A stretch of 64,000 bases of DNA. It comes from Thermaerobacter subterraneus DSM 13965. GTDB lineage: Bacteria; Bacillota; Sulfobacillia; Thermaerobacterales; Thermaerobacteraceae. Positions 36,101 through 44,164 of this stretch are shown here, in pieces. Within the stretch, counting starts at the first letter, position 1, and each line of letters opens with the position of its first letter. Under the pieces are notes generated by a model. The model was not told where the DNA came from and did no database searches. It saw nothing but the letters and a program-made list of their open reading frames with translations. Where the stretch lies: NCBI RefSeq assembly GCF_000183545.2, contig NZ_JH976535.1:1613837-1677836 (forward strand), written 5' to 3'. The translations under genes and the position numbers were made by a program.

Positions 36101-36875
36101 GGTCCCGGGTGGCCCGGGTCAGCCCCTTGATGCTTTCGAGCAGCCAGGTCAGAGCGGCCGACGGCGAGCGGGTCCCGGCGCCGGCCAGCATCTCCTGCAC
36201 TTCCTGGGCCAGGCCGGGGCGCTGCCCCTGGCCTTCCGGTGCGGGCAGCGGCTGCTCCAGGCAGTAGACCTGGAGCAGCACGTGGCGGGACGCTACCCCC
36301 AAAAGCCGCCGCAGGGCCTGCTCGTACCCCTCGGCCGGCCGGCTGGCCGCCGGGTTGTGGGTGCCAGTCCATACCTCGACCGCCCGCCCGCCGTCGAGGT
36401 GCAGCAGGCGGACCCGGTGGCGCTCGAAATCCCGTACGACGCGGTACCGGTGGCCATCGGCGGCCGTGAACTCCAGTTCGCCCTCGAAGCGGCGGGCTCC
36501 CGCCCAGTGCCGGTAGCGGGCCTGGCCGTACCGGGTGGGGTCGTTGGAGCCCGGAAGCCCGAAGAGCACCGCCACCAGGCCTGCCAGAAGGGTCGACTTG
36601 CCCGATTCGTTGGGCGCCACCCAGTGGGACAGGCCCTCCGGGCAGCGGAACTCCACCTCGTCGCGGAAGGGTCCGAAGCCGCGCAGCACCAGGCGGTGCC
36701 AGCGAACCGGATGCCCGTTGCCGGGGCCCGCCCCGGGCACCTCCGCAGCCTCCGCCCGGCCCGCCGCCGGGTCCCCCCCCTGCCCACCGGGGCCGGATTC
36801 CCCAGGGGACCCTTGCTCCAGGGGCCGGTGGCCTTCCGGACCGGCTCCGGCCGGCAGCTCAAAGACCTGGCTCAC
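33150..36875 (-). CDS. yhaN: YhaN-type SMC-like DNA-repair ATPase with central membrane hairpin
   Basis: 1241 residues. The N-terminal RLVLRGFGPFRDEVEF and Walker A ANESGKST-like motif (WVAPNESGKSTLLAG, near residue 90) begin an ABC-type half. Long coiled coils (EQLDAQIRQLETAIRRD, QRQAEAEHLQAEARRR) follow. The C-terminal half has LSQGTRDQLYWSLR (signature) and Walker B FILDDPFVHWDD (near 1174). In the middle (about 546-600) two hydrophobic segments (GLLAAGVTGMLAAVAG and AALAVVVALAAGALAWRLV) stand where SbcC/Rad50 have a zinc hook. A Pro/Gly/Glu-rich insert is near 790-830. GTG at 36875 overlaps the yhaO stop. It is the expected ATPase partner of the YhaO nuclease. Confidence 0.82.
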   Translation of the reverse strand: MSQVFELPAGAGPEGHRPLEQGSPGESGPGGQGGDPAAGRAEAAEVPGAGPGNGHPVRWHRLVLRGFGPFRDEVEFRCPEGLSHWVAPNESGKSTLLAGLVAVLFGLPGSNDPTRYGQARYRHWAGARRFEGELEFTAADGHRYRVVRDFERHRVRLLHLDGGRAVEVWTGTHNPAASRPAEGYEQALRRLLGVASRHVLLQVYCLEQPLPAPEGQGQRPGLAQEVQEMLAGAGTRSPSAALTWLLESIKGLTRATRDLGITTHNQRQDRAIEQLDAQIRQLETAIRRDRLAADDLEQVRQQLAELEQRRQGLRDELNRCRRRQEAWREWQRRVDRYRNRLERRLQMEQAAQQAGRLQADIALLEREETRRWPGWDALDRGGDGNPLSGLDRLQETERQVAALRQQQQEARARQRQAAARSLLAAWHRHHFLTQVGQAVVRLAGRVPRLAEAPAADLERLRDLPRQEAELQRQIAVFEAEERARREALDALEADEAAVADAYADVREWNVGVAAAALEMLQLKAEEQRRQAEAEHLQAEARRRRGLGIRVGLLAAGVTGMLAAVAGARSNLPGGAVAALAVVVALAAGALAWRLVAGGRPPVDPAGEEAFRRRLEDVSTRLGVWAGLPPEELARLERRYREWEARREELARRRAQLAMRQPGEVSRQLEEARARLDAMHRWATPFLAGRPLADLPRVLAWWEAVSRLGRQAEGEARTLAGRLWGREGGPGGPDGVGTGPAGSDGPGAWWRLAATVAAPGGGEAAGQVAAGLAAPLPPGRPAAATVQAGSGPAGSAEGAGTGPEAGPGTGAGAEPVPPESARILVEWLTGWDPLFWEEPALEAARWRRINERMAEWLAVLEASWDAGEGPDPAAVPAWPPAVVEQLERLESEGEQEALAAGGRAERLGRDLEAVEAEVGRLRQQWRVLLEPAGGDPGRAREEWLEYTRHRSRRREREKELEGLLSAWEVPNEEALRVRAAEERDAALLDLKAIEELARQDPDLELKDLDPDRAREALARLAAEEARLEAALEAANGTYRDLASREQSYLRDEPINIAQAELELAELRRQRDALQDELDALVLAYRHLEAAVEAYHGAYRQRLEDAASRYFSRLTGRPGRRVVLDGGFRVSVQEPDGTPVVPEQLSQGTRDQLYWSLRVAVADLLAGDVNIPFILDDPFVHWDDGRLGEARGIMDALAADRQVILLSHRQILATWGKAVEVRGGALGRDGGVDTATGRGGSGL

Positions 36876-38011
36876 CGTGCCTGTCCCTCCCGCATCAGCG
36901 CCTGGACCCCCAGGCGCAAGGCCCGCTCCACCACCCGGCGCCGCCGGGGTTCGGTTTCGCCCTCCAGCTGATCCAGCAAACGCCGCACGAACAGCCCGGT
37001 GATGGTCGGTTCCCGGGACCATTGCAACAGGTCGTCCCAGCTGACGGGCTCCGTGGCGTCGTGGATCTCCAGGTGGAAGAACCGGGTGGCGTGTTCGGCC
37101 TGCAGCGCGGGCCCGTCGACGGCGAAGGCCGGTGTGCCATGCAACTCGAGACGCAGGATCCGGTCGGGCGCGGCCAGGCTGGCCAGGTAGGAACCCAGTT
37201 CGGCGGCACTGCCGAAGGTGCCGGCGTCGATGCGCAGGGTCTCCACCGGCTGCACCGGGACCGGCTCCCGCCGGACGGCCACCACTCCCCGCCCCGGCTC
37301 CACCTCCACCAGGGTAAAGGCCCCCGTCCCAGGGTCGTCAAACCCCTTGCCCTCCACAGCGCCGGCATACACCGCGGGGGTCCGTCCCAGGCGTTCCTCG
37401 AGGGCCTGGTGGATGTGGCCGAGGGCCACGTAGTCGTACCCCGCCCGGGCCAGGGCCTCCCGGTCCAGGGGCAGGCTGCGGTCGCCGCCCCAGTGCCCCA
37501 GGGTGCCGTGGAACACGGCCACGTGGAGGCCCGGTTCGTCCAGCCGAGGGAAAGCCGTCAAGGGACTTCCCGCCGGTGTGACCCCGCCCGTGTAGGCAAG
37601 ACTGTAGATGTGGACGGGAAAGCCGGCTACGGCCAGGGTCGCCACGGGCTCCGGCAGGGGGTTCTGGACCAGCACGCCCGGCCAGGCGGCGGCAAAGCGC
37701 CGGTACACCGAGTCATGGTAGGTGATCTCGTCGTGGTTGCCGGGCACGGTCACCACGGGGACCCCAGCGGCCTCCAGCCGCCGCAGCTGGCCGATGACCT
37801 CCTGAACCAGCGACTCCGGCGGCCGGTGGGTTTCGAACAGGTCCCCGGCGATGAGCACCAGGCCCACCTGATGGCTGGCCTCAAGGGCGTAATCCACCGC
37901 CCGGGCCAGCAGGCGATCCCGGCGGCGCCGGCGCTCGGCGGCCCGGTCCGGCGCCATGAAACGCGGTTCCCATCCCAGGTGGAGATCCGCCAGGTGCAGG
38001 ATGCGAAACAA
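36872..38011 (-). CDS. yhaO: SbcD/YhaO-family DNA exonuclease
   Basis: 379-residue metallophosphoesterase nuclease, Mre11-like. All phosphoesterase motifs are present: LHLADLHLGW, LVLIAGDLFETHR, VVTVPGNHDEITYHDS, VAVFHGTLGH and YVALGHIHQALEERLG. The C-terminal ~110 residues form the capping domain that would contact YhaN. The start is TTG at 38011 (FRILHLADLHLG follows immediately) with GGGGGGA upstream; the longer open frame to 38143 overlaps the promoter and operator. First gene of the SOS-controlled yhaO-yhaN-addB-addA operon. Confidence 0.87.
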   Translation of the reverse strand: MFRILHLADLHLGWEPRFMAPDRAAERRRRRDRLLARAVDYALEASHQVGLVLIAGDLFETHRPPESLVQEVIGQLRRLEAAGVPVVTVPGNHDEITYHDSVYRRFAAAWPGVLVQNPLPEPVATLAVAGFPVHIYSLAYTGGVTPAGSPLTAFPRLDEPGLHVAVFHGTLGHWGGDRSLPLDREALARAGYDYVALGHIHQALEERLGRTPAVYAGAVEGKGFDDPGTGAFTLVEVEPGRGVVAVRREPVPVQPVETLRIDAGTFGSAAELGSYLASLAAPDRILRLELHGTPAFAVDGPALQAEHATRFFHLEIHDATEPVSWDDLLQWSREPTITGLFVRRLLDQLEGETEPRRRRVVERALRLGVQALMREGQAR

Positions 38012-38129
38012 GGCTTGTCCCCCCAGCGGGCAAACGCAGGTCTCAGGTTCCCACCGGCCGGTCCCCCGCGCACACGAGGCCGGCCGGCGGTGTCGTGACC
38101 GCCGGCCCGTAGATCGACCAACTGGATAT

Positions 38130-38159
38130 AGATTACAGAACACGTGTTCCGTGGGTCAA
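38130..38159 (-). promoter_or_regulatory. Promoter of yhaO-yhaN-addB-addA
   Basis: Minus-strand TTGACC (38154-38159), an 18-bp spacer and TAATCT (38130-38135). The spacer contains the LexA box, the classic arrangement for LexA repression. The leader to the TTG start is ~110 bases. Confidence 0.7.
38137..38150. promoter_or_regulatory. LexA (SOS) box at the addAB operon
   Basis: AGAACACGTGTTCC contains the perfect palindrome GAACACGTGTTC and matches CGAACRNRYGTTYC at 13 of 14 positions. It lies between -35 and -10 of the yhaO promoter. Confidence 0.75.
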
Positions 38160-38279
38160 GCCCCGATGTGACCAAGGCGGCGCCGCCGGTCCCACTGCCG
38201 CCCTTCTCAAGCCGTCGCCGGCCGGTTGCGGAACCACAGCCTGGGCGCCTCCCAGGAAGCGGCACCTGGCTCCCTCCGG

Positions 38280-38894
38280 CTAGATCCAGCGGCCCCGTTG
38301 CCGGGTCCATTGCAGGTAGCGCAGCCCCACGGTCACCATGGCCGCCACCGCGGCCAGCACCCTCCACCCTGGCAACCGGCCGGCCAGCATGAACGCCAGG
38401 CCCAGGGGAAAGCCGACGATGCCGACCCACGGCGTCCGCCGGCGCCACAAGGCCACCACGCAGCCGGCCAGCAGGGCAGGGATCAGGGCGCCGGGTGCCA
38501 GGTACACGGTGGCGCCGATGGCACTGGCCAGGCCCCGGCCCCCCGGCCGCAGGCACCGCTGCAGCGGCCAGTTGTGGCCGGCCACCGGAGCCGCCGCCGC
38601 AGCCACCAGCCACCATCCCTCCCCGGCCAGGTGGTCGACCAGCGCCACGGGCAGCAACCCCTTGGCGAAATCGAAGGCGAATACCGCCAGCCCCGCTGCC
38701 GGGCCGGCCTGGCGCCAGGTGCCCGCGGTGCCGGGTTCGTCCCCCAGTTCCCGAGGCGAGGCGCCCCGGCGCCACCGCACCAGGTACTCCGCGGGCAGCA
38801 CCCCGCCCAGGAGATACCCCAGCAGGGGGACGACCCAGATCCACGCCGGCACGGCCGGTTCGGCCGGCCAGGCCATGGCGAACCCCCGGCCCAT
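38280..38894 (-). CDS. PlsY-like glycerol-3-phosphate acyltransferase family protein
   Basis: About 204 residues with five or six membrane segments. The PlsY pattern is recognisable: GYLLGGVLPAEYLVRW, then GTAGTWRQAGPAAGLAVF, FDFAKGLLPV, GHNWPLQRCLRPGGRGLASAIG (the GH and GGKG-like phosphate-binding loops). PlsY uses acyl-phosphate to acylate sn-glycerol-3-phosphate. The first motif (normally SGNxGxTN) is altered, so this may be a divergent paralogue, not the main enzyme. ATG 38894 (AGGGGAG upstream) and ATG 38876 (GGGGG) are both possible starts. A CNNM gene ends 102 bases upstream. Confidence 0.7.
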   Translation of the reverse strand: MGRGFAMAWPAEPAVPAWIWVVPLLGYLLGGVLPAEYLVRWRRGASPRELGDEPGTAGTWRQAGPAAGLAVFAFDFAKGLLPVALVDHLAGEGWWLVAAAAAPVAGHNWPLQRCLRPGGRGLASAIGATVYLAPGALIPALLAGCVVALWRRRTPWVGIVGFPLGLAFMLAGRLPGWRVLAAVAAMVTVGLRYLQWTRQRGRWI

Positions 38895-38996
38895 ACCTCT
38901 CCCCTTCCCCTTCCCCTCCGCCACCGGCCGCCTCGCCTGCTCCTCCGGGAACCCCTTCGCCCGGGAACCCCTCCTCCGGTGGCAGGTCCCTTGCCC

Positions 38997-40463
38997 TCAA
39001 TGGTCCGCCGGGCCCGGTGCGGCCGGCCCCGTGGTCTGCCAGCCGGACCGCCCGCCGGCGCCTGGCCCCCCATCACCGGCACCCCCGGATCCCGTCCCGG
39101 CCCCCTCGCCGCTCCCTGGGACCGGAGCGGCCTCTCCAGCACCTCCCGTTCCGGACGCGGCCGCGGGCCCCCCGGAGGCCGGCAAGGGCCCCGCCAGCTT
39201 CCGCACCCGCACGGCGGCGATGCGCAGGCCTTCGCGGCGTTCCACCGACAGGTACCAGCCCCGGTGCTCGAATCCCTCCCCGGGTTCGGGCAGCCGGCCC
39301 AGGTTGTACAGGAGGAACCCGGCCACCGTCTCGTAGTGGGGGCTGGCCGGGATGTCCAGATCCAGGCGCTCATTGGCGTCTTCGATGGACGTGTCCCCTT
39401 CCAGCACCCATTCGCTGGCCGTCACCTGCCGGCTGCCCGGCAACCCGCCGGCCATCTCGCCCACGATCTCGTCCAGCAGGTCGTCCAGGGTGACGAGTCC
39501 CGCCACCCCGCCGTACTCGTCGACCACCACGGCCAGCCGAAACCGGTCCCGCTTCATTTCCTTGAGCAGATCCAGGGCCGGTTTGGTCTCCGGGACGAAG
39601 CGGACCGGTTGCAGCAAGCCTTCCACGGTGTCAGGGCCATCCCCTTCCACCATGGCCCGCAGGAGGTCGTGGGTGCTCACCTGACCGACGATGTCGTCGG
39701 GGCCTTCCCCCGTCACCGGGTAATGCTCGAACCCCGCCCTCAGGGCCCGTTCCACCGCCTGGGAAAGGGGCAGGTGCCGCGGCAGCGTGTGCATCTCGGG
39801 CCGGGGCACCATAACCTGGCGGACGATGCGGTCGCCGAAGTCGAACACGCCTTCGATCAGCTGCTTCTCCTCCGACCGCAGGTCCTGGTGCTCGGCCACG
39901 TAGAAGCGGATCTCCTCCTCCGTCAGCCCCCGCTCCTGCACGTCGGCACGGCCCCCCAGGGCCCGCACCACCAGGTTCGTCGAACGGGCCAGCAGCGCCG
40001 TGAAGGGCGCCGCCAGCCGGGCAAGCATGGCGATGGGCCGGGCCACCCTCAGGGCCAGGCCCTCCGGGTTCTGCAACGCCAGCCGCTTGGGCGCCAGCTC
40101 GCCCAGCACCAGGGTGACGTAGGAGATCACCACGGTGACCAGGGTGACCGCCACGGAAGTGGCGACCCCCGGCGCCAGTCCCAGGGTCCGCAGCCAGGCG
40201 GCCACAGGCTGGGCCAGGGTGACGGCCGCCGAGGCGCTGGCCAGGAACCCGGCCAGGGTGATGCCGACCTGGATGGTGGCCAGGAACCGGCTGGGGTCGG
40301 CCATCAGGCGCTGGGCGACCCGGGCGCCCCGGTGCCCCTCCTCCGCCAGCTGGTGGATGCGCGCATCCCGGGCGGCGATCACCGCGATCTCGCTGGCGGC
40401 AAAGAACGCGTTGACCAGCACCAGGACGGCGATCCACAACAGTTCCGGCAGGATCTCCGCCAA
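38997..40463 (-). CDS. CNNM/CorC-HlyC family transporter-like protein
   Basis: 488 residues. An N-terminal CNNM (DUF21) membrane domain (LLWIAVLVLVNAFFAASEIAVI, SYVTLVLGELAPKRLAL) with three to four spans is followed by two CBS domains (IVRQVMVPRPEMHTLP, VSTHDLLRAMVEG, VVVDEYGGVAGLVTLDDLLDEIVG) and a C-terminal CorC_HlyC domain (LDLDIPASPHYETVAGFLLYNLGR). Such proteins take part in Mg2+ or Co2+ homeostasis. A ~60-residue Gly/Ala/Pro tail is added. TTG at 40463 with AGGAGG upstream fixes the start. Confidence 0.87.
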   Translation of the reverse strand: MAEILPELLWIAVLVLVNAFFAASEIAVIAARDARIHQLAEEGHRGARVAQRLMADPSRFLATIQVGITLAGFLASASAAVTLAQPVAAWLRTLGLAPGVATSVAVTLVTVVISYVTLVLGELAPKRLALQNPEGLALRVARPIAMLARLAAPFTALLARSTNLVVRALGGRADVQERGLTEEEIRFYVAEHQDLRSEEKQLIEGVFDFGDRIVRQVMVPRPEMHTLPRHLPLSQAVERALRAGFEHYPVTGEGPDDIVGQVSTHDLLRAMVEGDGPDTVEGLLQPVRFVPETKPALDLLKEMKRDRFRLAVVVDEYGGVAGLVTLDDLLDEIVGEMAGGLPGSRQVTASEWVLEGDTSIEDANERLDLDIPASPHYETVAGFLLYNLGRLPEPGEGFEHRGWYLSVERREGLRIAAVRVRKLAGPLPASGGPAAASGTGGAGEAAPVPGSGEGAGTGSGGAGDGGPGAGGRSGWQTTGPAAPGPADH

Positions 40464-41001
40464 GGGCGCCCGCCTCCTTCTTCCCGCGGGGCGGTCGGGA
40501 CGCCCACCTGCCTGGGACCGTGAAGGGGGCCGGTGATCCCCGGCCACCAGGGTCCCGCGGTCCCCCGGCGAACCGCCCGCTGGTGAAAGGTCATTCTACT
40601 GCGAATATATCCTGCCGTCCGGTGTCGCAGGTAAGGGGCCCAGGTGGGGGCGGGGTCCAGGCCAAGAGGGCTCCTCAGGCGGAGGACCCGGCTGCAGGTA
40701 CCCGAGGACGGGAAGGTGCCTCGGGCCGGGGGGCCCGGCTGCGGAAGGTGCCCCAGGCCGGGGCGGGATCCCAGCGACGGCAGGTACCCCAGTAAGGGCG
40801 GGGCGGGCGGCGTCGACGCCGCCCGCCCCGGTGGCTTCCGATGCGGCTCGCAACGGGCCGGGCCGCCCGCTCCGCCGGAACCGCCCGCTGAACCGACCGC
40901 CAAACCACACCGCCGGCCGCAGAGCCGGTCGACCCCCGGCCCGGCCTTCGAACGGGCCGGCCCGGCCGCCCGCCGGCCCCTGGGGAGGGCCTCAGGATGC
41001 C
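40464..41001. other. Non-coding stretch with degenerate repeats
   Basis: 538 bp without a supported gene, between the CNNM and secreted-protein genes (same strand). From about 40690 to 40795 a GGAAGGTGCC-xx-GGCCGGGG segment recurs two to three times in degenerate form with CAGGTACCC at both ends. A short A+T-richer patch at 40590-40620 is the likely promoter of the CNNM gene, but no clear -35/-10 pair was found. Confidence 0.4.
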
Positions 41002-41997
41002 TCAGGATCCGGGCCGGATCTCCGTTATCGACCCGCCCTGGACCACCACTTCGACCCGCTGGCCCAGCAGGCCCGCCAGGTCGATGCCCAGGAAGAGCCC
41101 GTTGCCTCCTTGGAGCGCCAGGTGGCGCGGGTCGACGGGCAAGGTCACCACCCGGCCGTCATCCAGCCGCAAGCGCAGCTGGACCTTGCCCCCCGCCCGG
41201 CCGGCCGCCCGGCTCGAACCGCCGGCGTCGGCTTCGCCCTCGGCACCTGCACCGGCCCCGGCGAAGCCTTCCAGCGAGGCCAGCAGCGCTTCGAGCCCCG
41301 GACTCTCCAGCAAGGTCCCCTCAAGGAGCAGGTTCGCCTTGCCGCCCAGCTCCGGCGGCAGGTCCACCGGCTCCGAGGAGCCACCGCCCCCTTCGGCAGC
41401 CCGGCCCCCGCCGTGGCCGCCGGCGCTCACCGCCGTGGCGGCCGCCTGCCCCTGGCCCGCCACGGCCGCCGACGCATTGCCGGCCGCCCGCCCGGCGACG
41501 TGCCCGCTCCCGGTACCAGCAGCCGCTCCCAGCACCTGTCCAGCCCGCCCGGCAGTCCCCTCCGCCCCACCGGAGCCCGGGGCCAGCACCCTTTCGACCC
41601 GCTGCCAGAGGGAGGTCAACCAGCCGCGCACGGCCTGCCAGATCCCGGCCACCGGTCCAGGGCCACCTTGCCCGGCAGCACCCTCTCCGGCGGTCGCGGC
41701 CAGGCGCCCCTCCCCTTGGAGCACCCCGCCGGCAAAGGCTGGTGACCCCGAACCGGCGCCTGTCGCCGTAACCTGGGCTTCCCCGCTCCCCTCCGCTGCG
41801 GCTTCGACGCCCTGGCTTGTGAAGACGGCGGCCGCTTCGGCCAGCACTTGGGCGCGGGGGGCCACCTGCCCCTGGGTCCCCGCCGCTGTACCGGTTCCCG
41901 GCGCAGCCAGCAGGGGCGTCGCCACAAGGGCGCCAGCCAGCACCAGCGCCACCGTCAACAAGATCGAGGATCCCTTCGCCTTCGGCCGGAGACGCAT
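41002..41997 (-). CDS. Secreted protein of unknown function
   Basis: 331 residues with a clear signal peptide (RLRPKAKGSS then ILLTVALVLAGALVATPLLAAPG). A long Ala/Gly-rich central part is followed by a more ordered C-terminal ~100 residues (LLLEGTLLESPGLEALLASLEG, KVQLRLRLDDGRVVTLPVD, LFLGIDLAGLLGQRVEVVV). No family was recognised. ATG at 41997 has AGGAGGT, though with long spacing (~12). The open frame upstream to 42198 is Arg/Gly shadow. It is transcribed divergently from the Nudix gene. Confidence 0.6.
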   Translation of the reverse strand: MRLRPKAKGSSILLTVALVLAGALVATPLLAAPGTGTAAGTQGQVAPRAQVLAEAAAVFTSQGVEAAAEGSGEAQVTATGAGSGSPAFAGGVLQGEGRLAATAGEGAAGQGGPGPVAGIWQAVRGWLTSLWQRVERVLAPGSGGAEGTAGRAGQVLGAAAGTGSGHVAGRAAGNASAAVAGQGQAAATAVSAGGHGGGRAAEGGGGSSEPVDLPPELGGKANLLLEGTLLESPGLEALLASLEGFAGAGAGAEGEADAGGSSRAAGRAGGKVQLRLRLDDGRVVTLPVDPRHLALQGGNGLFLGIDLAGLLGQRVEVVVQGGSITEIRPGS

Positions 41998-42269
41998 CCG
42001 CTGGAACCCACCTCCTGTCTGTCCCTCCCCGGCCCGAATCCCCCGCTGCCCTCGCAACCCACCACCCAGCACCGGCCCCCACCTGCCGCCCCCTCCCCGG
42101 ATCGCGGCGAGGCCGGGGCCGGTGCCGGCGGCCCGGCCGGAGGATCCCGGCCGGCCGGCCCGCGCCCGCCAGGGCCACGGGGCCGGTTCTTCCCCCACCC
42201 GTGACAGAGTTTCGACTCACTAGAGGTTGTTTTGGGGCTTGTCCGCGGATTGTCGTCAGGAATCACCGC

Positions 42270-42281
42270 ATTTCGCGAAAT
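42270..42281. promoter_or_regulatory. Perfect palindrome in the divergent Nudix promoter region
   Basis: ATTTCGCGAAAT is a perfect 12-bp palindrome, flanked by a wider inverted pair AATCAC (42261-42266) / GTGATT (near 42297-42302). It lies between the divergent genes and just upstream of the Nudix -35, so an operator is plausible. Confidence 0.35.
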
Positions 42282-42301
42282 CTCGCGCCGTATTGAGTGA
42301 T

Positions 42302-42330
42302 TTGCCGTTCCCGAGCTGGGGGCGTATGCT
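42302..42330 (+). promoter_or_regulatory. Promoter of the Nudix gene
   Basis: TTGCCG (42302-42307), a 17-bp spacer and TATGCT (42325-42330) form a good sigma-A type promoter 40 bases before the TTG start. Confidence 0.6.
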
Positions 42331-42369
42331 ACACCCAGGCAAGGCAAGCCGACCCGGGAGGTGGACCGC

Positions 42370-42816
42370 TTGGCGACCTTCCAGTATCCCAGCCACCCCA
42401 GGCCCTCGTGCCACGCGGTGGTCAGCGACGGCCGGCGGGTCGTCCTGGTCCGGCGGGGCGGCGAGCCCTTCCGCGGGTGGTGGGGGCTGCCCGGCGGTGC
42501 GGTGGAGCTGGGCGAGACGGTGGAAGAGGCCCTTCGCCGGGAGGTGCGGGAGGAGACGGGGCTCGAGGTCGAGGTGCAGGGACTGCTGACCTACAAGGAT
42601 GCGGTCAACCGCGACGAGGCCCAGCGCATCCGCTTCCATTACGTCATCCTGTTCTTCGCAGCGCGTCCCGTCGGCGGCACCCTCCAGGCGGCCGACGACG
42701 CCGCGGAGGCGGCCTGGGTGCCGTGGGAGGAGGTCGACCGCTTCCGGCTGGTCCCAGGCACCCGCCAGGTGCTGGCGGCGTGGCGGGCCGCCCAGGAGGC
42801 GGGGTTCGCCCGGTAG
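42370..42816 (+). CDS. Nudix hydrolase
   Basis: 148 residues with a perfect Nudix box (GGAVELGETVEEALRREVRE then ETGLEV), which hydrolyses a nucleoside diphosphate linked to another moiety. N-terminal HAVVSDGRRVVLVRRGGEPFRGWW-type substrate strand and PGGAVELGE suggest an ADP-ribose or NTP-type substrate, unresolved. TTG at 42370, seven bases after GGGAGGT, is preferred to the GTG at 42361 that overlaps the RBS. It converges on the IMP-family gene (50 bases between stops). Confidence 0.87.
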   Translation: MATFQYPSHPRPSCHAVVSDGRRVVLVRRGGEPFRGWWGLPGGAVELGETVEEALRREVREETGLEVEVQGLLTYKDAVNRDEAQRIRFHYVILFFAARPVGGTLQAADDAAEAAWVPWEEVDRFRLVPGTRQVLAAWRAAQEAGFAR

Positions 42817-42866
42817 AACGGATCCTCGCCGCCGGCCGGTGCGGCCCGGGCGCCGCCAGCCCGGCG

Positions 42867-43715
42867 TCACAGCCCGCGGCCGGCTTCCTTGAGAAGGGTC
42901 ACCAGGGCGTCGTGAATCCGCCCGTTGGTGGCCACCACCGAGGGCTGCCACACGTCGAAGGCGCCGCCGTCGAGGCGGGTCACGCGACCTCCCGCCTCCC
43001 GGACCACCAGGGTCCCCGCCGCCAGGTCCCACGGCCCCAGGCGGAGCTCCCAGAAGCCCGACAGCCGGCCGGCCCCCACGTAGCACAGCGACAGGGCCGC
43101 CGAACCGATGGCCCGCACGTTCCGCGCCTCGGCCAGCACGGCCCGGAACAGATCCAGGTTCACCCGCTTGCCCTCCACGGCGTCGTACTGGAAGCCTGTC
43201 GCCAGGAGGCTTTGGGCCAGCTCGTCCTCCGCCGACACCCGCAACGGCCTGCCGTTGAGGGCGGCGCCATGCCGGCGCACGGCCACGTAGAGCTCGTCCT
43301 GCATGGGGTTGAACACGGCCCCGGCCAGCACCTCATTGCGGTACATCACCGCCACCGAGGTGGCCACGATGGGAAGGCCGTGGATGAAGTTGGTGGTCCC
43401 GTCGATGGGGTCGATCAGCCATTCCCACTCCCGCTCCCCCGCGGCCTGGGCCACGGCCCCTTCCCGCGAGCCCGCCTGCCCCGAGAGCACACGGCGGGAG
43501 ATGTCCTCCTCGCCCACCACCGCGTGCCCCGGGAACTGGCGCTGGATGTAGCGGGCCAGCTCGGCCTCGATGGCCTCATCGGCCTCGGTGACCAGGTCAT
43601 ACCGGGAGGTCTTCGCCCGCACGCCCCGGGCGGCGCCGAAGTGGTGCCGCAACATCTCCCCACCCCGCAGGGCCACGTCGACCACCGCGTTGCGCAACGA
43701 CTCCGCATCCAGCAT
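42867..43715 (-). CDS. Inositol monophosphatase family protein
   Basis: 282 residues, a Mg2+-dependent, Li+-sensitive type phosphatase (inositol-1-phosphate, fructose-1,6-bisphosphate or pAp). The metal ligands are present: VVGEEDISRR, WLIDPIDGTTNFIHGLP and LGPWDLAAGTLVVREAGG. The 24-residue insert SGQAGSREGAVAQAAGERE before WEWLIDP is unusual. ATG at 43715 has AGGAGGG. Substrate cannot be set by sequence. Confidence 0.87.
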   Translation of the reverse strand: MLDAESLRNAVVDVALRGGEMLRHHFGAARGVRAKTSRYDLVTEADEAIEAELARYIQRQFPGHAVVGEEDISRRVLSGQAGSREGAVAQAAGEREWEWLIDPIDGTTNFIHGLPIVATSVAVMYRNEVLAGAVFNPMQDELYVAVRRHGAALNGRPLRVSAEDELAQSLLATGFQYDAVEGKRVNLDLFRAVLAEARNVRAIGSAALSLCYVGAGRLSGFWELRLGPWDLAAGTLVVREAGGRVTRLDGGAFDVWQPSVVATNGRIHDALVTLLKEAGRGL

Positions 43716-43756
43716 GCCGGACCCTCCTGTTCATCCGGACCCCGCGCCCAGTAAGA

Positions 43757-43778
43757 ACCCGCGCCGCCCGGCGCGGGT
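43757..43778 (-). terminator. Terminator between tct operon and IMP-family gene
   Basis: ACCCGCGCC / GGCGCGGGT stem with a 4-base loop. On the minus strand it is followed by TCTTACT, so it would end transcripts coming from the tctCBA operon before the IMP-family gene. Confidence 0.55.
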
Positions 43779-43982
43779 GACCGGAGGGCGCCCCGCCCGC
43801 CGGCCCGGCGCCGGCCCGGCGGGACACACCTATCATTGTTGCAGACTCCCTCGCCCCCTGCCACGGTGGCGGCCAAGGCCCAGTTCCCGCCGGGCGGCTG
43901 CCGGAGATCGACCCCCGGCCCGCGGGGCCCTGGCTGAGGCAAGTGACCCCGCCCGGTGCCGGCCCTGAAGGGTCCGGCACCG

Positions 43983-44087
43983 GCGTCCCGCTTGCGAACC
44001 GCGTCCCGCTTGCGGACTGCGTCCCGCCTGCGGGCCCCGTCCCTGCAGACCGCGTCCCGCCTGCGGACGGCGCCCCGCCTGCGGACG
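43983..44087. repeat. 18-bp tandem repeat downstream of tctA
   Basis: Units of GCGTCCCGCxTGCGxAxx repeat at 43983, 44001, 44019, (a shortened unit at 44037), 44052 and 44070. Immediately before lies a hairpin (43953-43984, GCCGGTGCCGG arms). The whole 43716-44164 interval contains no gene that I can support. Confidence 0.6.
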
Positions 44088-44164
44088 GCGTCCTTCCGCC
44101 CAAACCGCAGCCCGCCAGCCGCAGGACTCGGGGCCCTGGCCTGCATCCCCAGGCTCCAGACGCC

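Noticed and set aside
40640..40800. Possible CRISPR-like array in repeats between CNNM and secreted-protein genes
   Set aside because: Repeat units are few, degenerate and without equal unique spacers.
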